NCBI RefSeq assembly: GCF_018224885.1
Contig: NZ_JAGTXB010000014.1
Location: 124,001 to 188,000, forward strand
Source of the DNA: Chitinophaga hostae
GTDB lineage: Bacteria > Bacteroidota > Bacteroidia > Chitinophagales > Chitinophagaceae
DNA: 64,000 nt
Direction: 5' to 3'
A model generated the notes under the pieces. That model had not been told where the DNA came from. It saw only the letters and a list, made by a program, of their open reading frames with translations, and searched no databases. Of the stretch, positions 54,326 through 61,328 are shown one piece after another. Position numbers and translations under genes: made by a program. The stretch's first letter is position 1. Every line of letters begins with the position of its first letter.

Positions 54326-55486
54326 TTATGGACTTACTGTAATTGTTTTATCCGTTATCCTGAAATGAATGCTGCCTGTTAATTCCAGTTGGTGTAATAT
54401 GTCGGAGAGGCTGTCCTCTCTTGAGAACGATCCGGCGAATGATTTTCCGGTGATTTCGCCTTCGTATGCTACTTGTACGTCGTACCAGCGTGCCAGTTCG
54501 CGCATAATGGTTTTAATGTTACCGTTAAACTCGAAGCGGCCATCTTTCCAGGCGATGGCGGCACTTACGTCGGCGTTACTGATGCTGATGCCGTTATGTT
54601 CCCTGTTTACGAGTGCTTGTTGCCCGGGTTGCATACGTCTTACCGAAGTGCCGCTGATAATGTTTACCGCGCCTTCCAGCAAGGAAGTACAGATATTGTT
54701 TTCTTCTTCATATGCCATTACATTGAAGTGGGTGCCCAGTACAGCGATCTTCATGTTGGTATTGGTTTTTACAATAAAGGGCTGGTTAGGCTGCATGGCA
54801 ATTTCAAAATATACTTCACCCTGTATGGTTACTTCCCTGGTACTATCTTTAAATGCGGTGGGGAAACGGATGGAAGAAGCGGCGTTTAGCCAGGCTTTGG
54901 TACCATCTGGTAATACTACCTGGTAGGTGCCGCCTTTGTTGGTATATATGGTATTGATGGTTGGCGTGGTGGTGTTGCTGTTATAGGAAATAAGATTGCC
55001 CTGCCTGTTTACCGACACCCCGTTTTGTACATTCATGGTAGTATCGGATTGTTCCAGGTCAATGACGGAGTTATCGCCCAATACCAGTCGTGCCCGTTCA
55101 TTTTTAGGCGGAGCCGGGTGGCTGCTGGCAACGGGGATATCGCGTACACTGCTTTTAATATATAGCTTATAGCCTGCCACTGCTACGGCGGTGAGGGCAC
55201 ATGCTGCGATGGCCACGCGCTTCCATACCGGCATTATCTTAACAGGCGTATCAGGTGTGTTTTCGGATGGCGTGTTCATGATCTGCTGCAACATATTAGC
55301 GGCGGTATCATCCGGCATGGCGCTGTTATTGTCGTCGGCCGCCTGCAGGAGATCGTCCAGCAATTGTTTTAGTTCTTCGTCGTGTTCCGCCTTTTCCACC
55401 AGGAACATAAATTCCTGTTGTTCTTCCGGGGTTGACTGACCGGAATAGTGGCGATTGAACAGGTATCTGAATCGGGATACTGTCAT
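54326..55486 (-). CDS. FecR-family anti-sigma factor
   Basis: The 386-residue inner-membrane protein holds the ECF sigma factor inactive until SusC signals substrate. The cytoplasmic N-terminal part (about 1-90) is acidic and would bind the sigma factor. A single helix (about 92-108, VAIACALTAVAVAGYKL) leads to the periplasmic FecR domain, with GGTYQVVLPDGTKAWLNAAS, VTIQGEVYFEI and IAVLGTHFNVMAY segments, and a C-terminal DUF4974 domain (RELARWYDVQVAYEG). It is encoded 80 bases after the sigma gene and 173 bases before susC. Confidence 0.94.
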   Translation of the reverse strand: MTVSRFRYLFNRHYSGQSTPEEQQEFMFLVEKAEHDEELKQLLDDLLQAADDNNSAMPDDTAANMLQQIMNTPSENTPDTPVKIMPVWKRVAIAACALTAVAVAGYKLYIKSSVRDIPVASSHPAPPKNERARLVLGDNSVIDLEQSDTTMNVQNGVSVNRQGNLISYNSNTTTPTINTIYTNKGGTYQVVLPDGTKAWLNAASSIRFPTAFKDSTREVTIQGEVYFEIAMQPNQPFIVKTNTNMKIAVLGTHFNVMAYEEENNICTSLLEGAVNIISGTSVRRMQPGQQALVNREHNGISISNADVSAAIAWKDGRFEFNGNIKTIMRELARWYDVQVAYEGEITGKSFAGSFSREDSLSDILHQLELTGSIHFRITDKTITVSP

Positions 55487-55566
55487 GAATAGCGATTTGA
55501 TTTACGTGGCTAAATAAGGAGACAACAAAAAGAAGCGAATGGGTTAGGGTGTTGCAAAAAAAAAAT

Positions 55567-56151
55567 TTAGCAGCAGAACCACAGCAGTAGCAGCAATGTG
55601 TTAAGGTCCATTCGCGCCAGGCAGAACGCCCGGATAGAGCGTGTGGCGTTGGCAAGGTGTACTTTGATGGTTTCAGGGGAGAGCTGCAGGCGGTCGGCGA
55701 TCTCATTTCTTTTCAGGCCGTGTTCCCTGCTTAATTTATAGATCAGTTCCTGCTGGGGCGACAACTGCGCGATAGCATTTTGCAGGATCTGTTCATATTC
55801 CTTGTGAATAATGGCGGCGTCTTTGACATGGGGAACCACGGCAGCAGAGAGTTCTGACTCCATGAGTTGTTCCCTGGCCAGTAATTTAAGGGAAGTGAAA
55901 ATATGGTTACGGGTAACGGTAAAGAGGTATGCTTTGAAATGGCTGATTTCGTGCAGCTCCTGGCGTTTTAACCACATCTTTAAGAAAACATCCTGTACAG
56001 TATCTTCTGCCTGCGAGGCGCTGCCCAGTAAACGGAAAGCGATAGCGTATATACGATGGCGGTAGTGATGGAATACACTGGCAAACGCGTTGTCATTGCC
56101 TTTGGCAAGGCTCAACAATAGTTCCCTTTCATTATAGGTATTAAATTCCAT
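55567..56151 (-). CDS. ECF RNA polymerase sigma factor
   Basis: This 194-residue sigma-70 family protein has region 2 (FASVFHHYRHRIYAIAFRLLG, then AEDTVQDVFLKMWLKR) and region 4 (LSPQQELIYKLSREHGLKRNEIA, then LQLSPETIKVHLANATRSIR) and lacks regions 1 and 3, as ECF factors do. It leads the FecR-SusC-SusD transcript and probably turns on the fucosidase locus when SusC detects its glycan. The short hydrophobic C-terminus (NTLLLLLWFCC) is often seen in this subgroup. Confidence 0.95.
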   Translation of the reverse strand: MEFNTYNERELLLSLAKGNDNAFASVFHHYRHRIYAIAFRLLGSASQAEDTVQDVFLKMWLKRQELHEISHFKAYLFTVTRNHIFTSLKLLAREQLMESELSAAVVPHVKDAAIIHKEYEQILQNAIAQLSPQQELIYKLSREHGLKRNEIADRLQLSPETIKVHLANATRSIRAFCLARMDLNTLLLLLWFCC

Positions 56152-56512
56152 ACGTGGTTACAGTAGAGGCAAATTACTGTTTTATGAAATAGGATGTTAG
56201 CCGTAAATTCTCCGGGAGTAATATTATTTTAGCTTTTAGCCGTTAGCTTTTAGTAAATGCAGCGGAGGTTGTCTTTCCCAGGATTAAACTTATTTTATGA
56301 TTTTCAGGATTTTTTATTTCAGTTTTTGATTCTAACCATTAATAAAGATGTGGGTAGATATCCGCTTATGTCTCCCTTAATCACTAAAATCAAAAACTGA
56401 AATAAAAAATCCTGAAAATCATAAAATAAGTTTAATCCTGGGAAAGACAAAAATCCGCGTAAGCCAAACGCCAAAAAGGGCTTATTTTAGCGGTTTAAAC
56501 CGGACTGGCATT
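56152..56512. other. Divergent intergenic region filled by fold-back repeat C
   Basis: Apart from repeat copy C (56269-56450) it contains a 10-base direct repeat TAGCTTTTAG at 56230-56239 and 56244-56253, and a TATTTTAG box at 56483-56490, one base from the TAnnTTTG consensus, before the DACNV-like gene. Confidence 0.5.
56269..56450. repeat. Fold-back repeat copy C
   Basis: Arms 56269-56331 and 56388-56450 are 63-base exact reverse complements around a 56-base loop. The loop contains TATCCGCTTAT and TCTCCCTTAATC, which recur in copy D (60511) and, inverted, in copy A. It lies between divergent genes, immediately upstream of the DACNV/ART-Fic cassette. Confidence 0.92.
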
Positions 56513-57661
56513 ATGGAAACAATTACAGACGCAACCTATCAGGCCGCCGCAAAGGTAGCCGGCCGGGTAGAGGCGCATTTTCAGAAACATCTTTCTGCTG
56601 CGAAGGAGAATGGGGATGACGATTTGGCCGTAGTACCGGAAGCCCGGCAGGTGGAGAAGATGATAGATGTGGCCTTCTGGGCCAGCTTACGTAAGGAAGA
56701 AGGAAATCCCATCCGTATATCACTGGCCTTTTTACCGCCTTCGCAGGCGGGGAAGCCTTTATTATTTGAAAAACCGTTGCTGCTGACCCCGCAGCTGCTG
56801 ACTAAACTGGCCCCGGGAGTAGAGCGGCCCGGTATACATGTAGGCGTATGGGCAGCAGGAGATGAGCTGTATGTATGGGGAACTACGATTAAACTGCCTA
56901 ACCTGTGTTTTGTGCTCGATGTGTCCGAGCCGGGGCTGCTGGTCGTAAAACACCGCAGGGCAGCCGGGTTGGGTAAATTCACCAATGTGGCGGTGCTGCG
57001 CGGCGACCAGGTAAAAGTGGTCAACGAAGATAGCGGCCTGTTACCTGATAGTCCGCCGATCCTTCAGTCATTGCTGGGACTTACCTCTTCCTGTTTATGG
57101 AATAACGGGGTAAACGTGTTGATACAGATCGCTGTGTCGATGCGGGCGCATAAGCGCGGTGGTATTTTGCTGGTGGTGCCCTCCAAAGGCGATGCCTGGC
57201 GCGAGTCCATTATTCATCCGCTGCAGTACCCCATTACCCCTGCCTTTTCAGGCGTGGCCGACCTGCTGCGTTACGATGGTAAAAGCGTAACGGAAATTTT
57301 CTGGCAAAATGCGCTCCGCAGGGAAGTGGAAAATATTACCGGTCTTACAGCGGTAGACGGCGCCACCATCGTAAACGAAGAACAGGAGCTGCTGGCCTTT
57401 GGCGCCAAAATAACGCGGGCAAAAGATGCCTGGCCGGTAGATAAGGTGTTGCTGTCCGAACCGGTAGAAGGAGGCGTCCCGGCGCTGATCCACCCATCGG
57501 CCATTGGCGGTACCCGGCACCTTTCGGCAGCACAGTTTGTGCATGACCAGCACGATGCACATGCCCTCGTAGCTTCGCAGGACGGGTACTTTACGGTATT
57601 CTCCTGGTCACACCAGCAACAGCTGGTGCAGGCGCACAGGATTGATATTTTGCTGATATAG
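56513..57661 (+). CDS. DACNV-like sensor protein (diadenylate-cyclase-like fold)
   Basis: The 382-residue cytoplasmic protein has no signal or membrane segment. Its C-terminal third (about 250-382) resembles the DisA_N/DAC fold of diadenylate cyclases: VDGATIV with DGA at 282-284 and GGTRHLSAAQFV with GTRH at 333-336, then HALVASQDGYFTVFSW. In true cyclases the DGA and RHR motifs bind and join two ATP. The text fits the variant family called DACNV, which is proposed to sense nucleotides, and I remember it as annotated putative sensor domain DACNV. The N-terminal part is beta-rich and of unknown function. The ART-Fic gene follows after 74 bases. Confidence 0.65.
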   Translation: METITDATYQAAAKVAGRVEAHFQKHLSAAKENGDDDLAVVPEARQVEKMIDVAFWASLRKEEGNPIRISLAFLPPSQAGKPLLFEKPLLLTPQLLTKLAPGVERPGIHVGVWAAGDELYVWGTTIKLPNLCFVLDVSEPGLLVVKHRRAAGLGKFTNVAVLRGDQVKVVNEDSGLLPDSPPILQSLLGLTSSCLWNNGVNVLIQIAVSMRAHKRGGILLVVPSKGDAWRESIIHPLQYPITPAFSGVADLLRYDGKSVTEIFWQNALRREVENITGLTAVDGATIVNEEQELLAFGAKITRAKDAWPVDKVLLSEPVEGGVPALIHPSAIGGTRHLSAAQFVHDQHDAHALVASQDGYFTVFSWSHQQQLVQAHRIDILLI

Positions 57662-57699
57662 CTGATGTCGCGGTTCTTGTGATTATTTATCATTTAGAT

Positions 57700-57707
57700 T
57701 ATATTTG
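57700..57707 (+). promoter_or_regulatory. Candidate promoter of the ART-Fic gene
   Basis: TATATTTG matches TAnnTTTG exactly and a TTG at 57677-57679 lies 20 bases upstream, the preferred Bacteroidota spacing. The start codon is 28 bases downstream. The effector can therefore be transcribed separately from the sensor gene. Confidence 0.6.
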
Positions 57708-57735
57708 AGTAGGTGCTAATCCTTCAAATATCCAT

Positions 57736-60504
57736 ATGCTTGAAAAAAAACAGGTACCTGACCATTCCTCTCAAAATAGTCGTGCTGCTGCTAACAATAC
57801 ATCTTCGGCTGGTATTGCCTATCCGGCTGTAACGAAGCTACCAGGCATACAACCAGTCATAAATGAGGAACAACAACCGGGTGCGGTTGTACAGGAAAGC
57901 CCGTTCCCGGTGCAATTGATGAAACGGGTAAAGCCGCAATGGGGCGATATGGATGAAAGAAAGAAGGGCAAGGACAAGGACAAGGGTGAAAAAAGCTCAG
58001 ATGAAAAAAGCTCAGATGAAGACAAGGATAAAAAAAGCGAAGATGAAGGAAAGGAAGCGCCGCCCAAAAAGCAACGTACAAAAAGCCCTTCCAAAGTAGC
58101 GCCGAAAGAGGAAAAAGAAAAGGAGAAGGAAAAGGAAAAGAAAAAGGTGTCTCCAAAGAAACACAGGGCTAAAAAGCAAAGACCGGCTAAACGAAAAGGA
58201 AAGGAAGTAGTGAAAGGTGAGCCCGGGAAAGGGGGGGCGCCCGGAAAGGAGAAAGATGTGAATATGCGGCATGGTATTGCATTAAAGTATGAGCTGCAGC
58301 AACCGGAAAGGGAGGAAGATGAGCACGAAGAAGCGATGGACGAGGAAGCAAAAGATGTTTTTGTGAATAAGGACGAGGTGGCAGGGCGTATCGCTAAACT
58401 TTATGAAACCGATGATGACATAGCTGAGTTCCAGCAACCGGTGCCGGAAAAGGAAAAGGATGAGGAAGAAGAGGAAGTGGTATTAGTACCGGAAGAAGGT
58501 GAAGAAGAAGCGCCACTGAAAATCCCGCCGGTGTTATTGTCCGAGCTGTCGCCCATGATTATCAGCCAGATTCGCGCAGCAACGACAGAAGAGGAGGTGA
58601 AGAAGTTGCTGGATGAATTCAAGGGGGAGAAAATGCAAACCGCTTACCTGGCTACGCTTATACACAACAAGGATCTACATAAAGATGAGATGAAGCAGCG
58701 GGCCGTTGTTTATGAAAACCTGTTTACCCGTCCGGAGAAACGGGATAAAGACTCGTCTGCAAGAGATGCATTACCACAGCGATATAATGATAAGAAAGGG
58801 GCCAAGGTATCAGAGAACCTGGGCAGGGTAAGTAATGCCCTGGGAGAATTGGGTTTGGCGGGAAAAGATTATGGGCCGGACGACGGGCTGAAAGAGCATA
58901 CAACCGCAGTAGGAAAGGCGTTGGATGAAAAAGATGCTGCCGCCCAAAATTTATACGCGCTATCTGATTACGCCAATACGCTCTACTCCCAATACCGCGA
59001 TATTGTGGAAGAACCATGGAACGCTACTACGCGTGGAAAGAAACAGACCAAAGATACACCTGCGGAAAAACGGACTACGCTGTACGCCGCCCAGCTGGCG
59101 CTGGAAAGTGACCTGCTGAAAGATATGGCGATCTCAAAACCTGTATACCGCTGGGTAGAAGGGATAGAAGAACATCAAGTAGGGGACCTGATCACTCCAA
59201 TGGCCTTGTACTCCACCTCGGCAGGCACTAACAGCAGTGAGGTATTTGCCAAAAAAGACAAGGAGCGTACCCTCTTTATTATTGATGAATCAGTTTCCGG
59301 CCGCCTGATCCAGGTACTCACCGGTACAAAGAACTGGTATCAGCGTGAGGTATTGTTTCCCGCTTACGCCCAGTTTGTGATAAAACGCAAGCAAAAGAAG
59401 ACCGCCGCGGATGAGGGGGAAAAAGATGCGGTATGGTACCTAATGGCTGAATTGAAAGAGGCACCCAAACCTGCGCCTAAACAGGAGATCAAAGGGATTG
59501 GTTTGCCAGAGGGAGACGAAGCTGGCAAATACAAACTGACAAAGGATTTTTTGACACAATCGCTAGTAGACAAAAAACACCGCGATCTGTTTGACGGTGG
59601 CAACCCTTCCAGGAAACAACTGGAAAAAGCTGGTGTAGAAATGAAGGATGATACAGATGTGGCGGCGATGAATGTGCACAATGTATACGGAGAAAAAACG
59701 CACGAGCGCTGGGCTGCAGCCATGGAAAACAAAACAGAACGGCAGCAAATCCTTACAAAAGAGAAATTCGGAGCATACTATACAATGCTGATGAACAAAC
59801 CACCGGTTTACCGCACAAAAGAAGTAGGATGGGGCGATAACAATACCTACCCAAGGCTTAGCAAAGGGGAACAGGAAGCGGTAGATGGCCATGGTTTGCT
59901 GAAGTATCCGACGATCTCCCAAAATGGGAAGGCGGACTTCCTGGCATGGGTGAAGCAATATAGCTTTGGAGGGCCCGTTCCTTCTATCGGAAAGAATTTA
60001 TCTAAAGCGAACTTCATAAAACATATCAACAGTATCACAGATAAACGCATTCCGATCAGGCCTGAACTGATGTTTACCTATCAGCAAAAACACGGCGGAA
60101 TTAAAGAACCGGATAATACCACCTGGAAACAGGAAGTAACTCATGGTGTGCCCAACGAGGGCGCGCTGGAAAAAGATGTTGTATTAAAATTGAATGAAAC
60201 GGCTGCCGGACTGGAACAAATACTCTCCCTGTTGTTAGCTAAGGTGATCACGCCTGCAGTATACATGGAAAGAGTGCAGCGCTGGGCTGCCAGCCTGCAG
60301 CAGGAAATAGTATCCATCCACCCTTTTAATAATGGTAATGGCCGCCTGAGCCGCCTCTTGATGTACAAGGTGTTGCAAGCTTACAGTATTACTCCGCGGG
60401 GACACGAGGCAGCGAACGCCCTACCCTTGCTGGATGATCCTGAAAAAGACCTGAAGATGAATAAGGAAGACTGGTACAGGCATGTTTTCAAAAAAGAAGC
60501 ATAG
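57736..60504 (+). CDS. Large effector with ADP-ribosyltransferase-like and Fic domains
   Basis: The 922-residue protein has no signal peptide. Residues 1-70 are polar with a VVQESPFPVQL segment; about 72-260 is low-complexity and extremely charged (blocks of Lys/Glu/Asp). Residues about 440-575 read like an R-S-E ADP-ribosyltransferase: Tyr471-Arg472 in PVYRWVEG, QVGDLITPMALYSTSAG with Ser-Thr-Ser 493-495, and NWYQREVLFP with Gln536-x-Glu538, then AQFVIKRK. The C-terminus (about 770-905) is a Fic domain with HPFNNGNGRLSR; His862 is the catalytic residue and Asn replaces the usual Asp/Glu at 866. Fic enzymes transfer AMP or other groups to proteins. It is probably a dual-activity toxin or conflict effector. 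Confidence 0.75.
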   Translation: MLEKKQVPDHSSQNSRAAANNTSSAGIAYPAVTKLPGIQPVINEEQQPGAVVQESPFPVQLMKRVKPQWGDMDERKKGKDKDKGEKSSDEKSSDEDKDKKSEDEGKEAPPKKQRTKSPSKVAPKEEKEKEKEKEKKKVSPKKHRAKKQRPAKRKGKEVVKGEPGKGGAPGKEKDVNMRHGIALKYELQQPEREEDEHEEAMDEEAKDVFVNKDEVAGRIAKLYETDDDIAEFQQPVPEKEKDEEEEEVVLVPEEGEEEAPLKIPPVLLSELSPMIISQIRAATTEEEVKKLLDEFKGEKMQTAYLATLIHNKDLHKDEMKQRAVVYENLFTRPEKRDKDSSARDALPQRYNDKKGAKVSENLGRVSNALGELGLAGKDYGPDDGLKEHTTAVGKALDEKDAAAQNLYALSDYANTLYSQYRDIVEEPWNATTRGKKQTKDTPAEKRTTLYAAQLALESDLLKDMAISKPVYRWVEGIEEHQVGDLITPMALYSTSAGTNSSEVFAKKDKERTLFIIDESVSGRLIQVLTGTKNWYQREVLFPAYAQFVIKRKQKKTAADEGEKDAVWYLMAELKEAPKPAPKQEIKGIGLPEGDEAGKYKLTKDFLTQSLVDKKHRDLFDGGNPSRKQLEKAGVEMKDDTDVAAMNVHNVYGEKTHERWAAAMENKTERQQILTKEKFGAYYTMLMNKPPVYRTKEVGWGDNNTYPRLSKGEQEAVDGHGLLKYPTISQNGKADFLAWVKQYSFGGPVPSIGKNLSKANFIKHINSITDKRIPIRPELMFTYQQKHGGIKEPDNTTWKQEVTHGVPNEGALEKDVVLKLNETAAGLEQILSLLLAKVITPAVYMERVQRWAASLQQEIVSIHPFNNGNGRLSRLLMYKVLQAYSITPRGHEAANALPLLDDPEKDLKMNKEDWYRHVFKKEA
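57988..58017 (+). repeat. 15-base tandem repeat in the charged region
   Basis: The unit GAAAAAAGCTCAGAT occurs twice in tandem and keeps the reading frame, encoding EKSSD twice. This suggests that the charged region grows and shrinks by slippage. Confidence 0.8.
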
Positions 60505-60510
60505 CTTAAA

Positions 60511-60608
60511 TATCCGCTTATATCTCCGTTAATCTTTAAAATCAAAAAATGGAAAAGAAAAAATCCTGTAAATCATCATAATCACTATTAATCCTGGGCA
60601 AAGACAAA
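60511..60608 (+). repeat. Fold-back repeat copy D, half element
   Basis: Only the loop half and one arm are present: TATCCGCTTATATCTCC, TTAATCTTTAAAATCAAAAA, then AATCCTGTAAATCATCATAATC and TTAATCCTGGGCAAAGACAA. The missing arm would have to lie inside the effector gene. It is in the same orientation as the right half of copy C and starts seven bases after the effector stop codon. Confidence 0.85.
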
Positions 60609-60617
60609 AACGCTGAG

Positions 60618-61217
60618 ATGCACAGATATTTTATTATAAACAAGCCATACAACATGGTGTCGCAGTTTATCAGTTCCCATGAGGTGAGACTGCTGGGGGA
60701 GCTGGATTTTGATTTCCCGGAAGGTACGCATGCAATAGGACGGCTGGATAACCATTCAGAAGGATTACTGATATTAACCACCAATAAAAAAGTGACCCGG
60801 TTGCTGTTCCAGGGGAAAACGCCGCATGAGCGTACCTACCTGGTACGGGTAAAGGGCATCATGAACCAGGAAACCTTACAGCGGCTGAAAGACGGCGTAT
60901 CTATTTGTGTGGGCGAGGGACAGGAGTACGTAACCACACCCTGCAAGGTGGAGATTGTAGAGCGGCCGGCAGGATTATTTGATCATCCGAGGGAGCTGCC
61001 CATCAACGTACCGCATACCTGGCTTACCATTACTTTAACCGAAGGGAAATTTCACCAGGTAAGAAAGATGGTGGGAGCCGTAAGTCATCGTTGCCAGCGG
61101 CTGATCCGTGTATCTATCGAAGGCTTGTTGCTGGGCGATCTGCAGCCCGGAGAGGTGAAAGAGTTTGGAGAGGAGGAATTTTTTTCCTTGCTGAAAATAG
61201 ATGATTATAAAGATTAA
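60618..61217 (+). CDS. RsuA/RluE-family pseudouridine synthase
   Basis: The 199-residue enzyme converts uridine to pseudouridine in rRNA. The catalytic motif is AIGRLDNHSEGLLILT with Asp44, preceded by the INKPYNMVSQF segment and followed by ERTYLVRVKG and LTEGKFHQVRKMVGAVSH, all typical of the RsuA/RluB/E/F group. There is no N-terminal S4 domain, as in RluE-type members, and the target is thus probably 23S rRNA. The ATG lies nine bases after the half repeat D, so that repeat forms most of its upstream region. Confidence 0.93.
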   Translation: MHRYFIINKPYNMVSQFISSHEVRLLGELDFDFPEGTHAIGRLDNHSEGLLILTTNKKVTRLLFQGKTPHERTYLVRVKGIMNQETLQRLKDGVSICVGEGQEYVTTPCKVEIVERPAGLFDHPRELPINVPHTWLTITLTEGKFHQVRKMVGAVSHRCQRLIRVSIEGLLLGDLQPGEVKEFGEEEFFSLLKIDDYKD

Positions 61218-61287
61218 CGCATGTGCCGGGGTCAATTTCCGGGCAAGAATAGTGAATATCGCATTAGGTTACGGAGATGATTCTTAT

Positions 61288-61295
61288 TAGGTTTG
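61288..61295 (+). promoter_or_regulatory. Candidate -7 box TAGGTTTG
   Basis: An exact TAnnTTTG match lies 33 bases before the GH20 start codon. Confidence 0.5.
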
Positions 61296-61328
61296 ACCTT
61301 TGGAATCATGCATTAACGAGCAATTATT

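Noticed and set aside
57819..58272. Several Phe/Ser/Leu-rich antisense frames over the charged region of the effector
   Set aside because: They are the reverse reading of Lys/Glu-rich codons and have no independent support.
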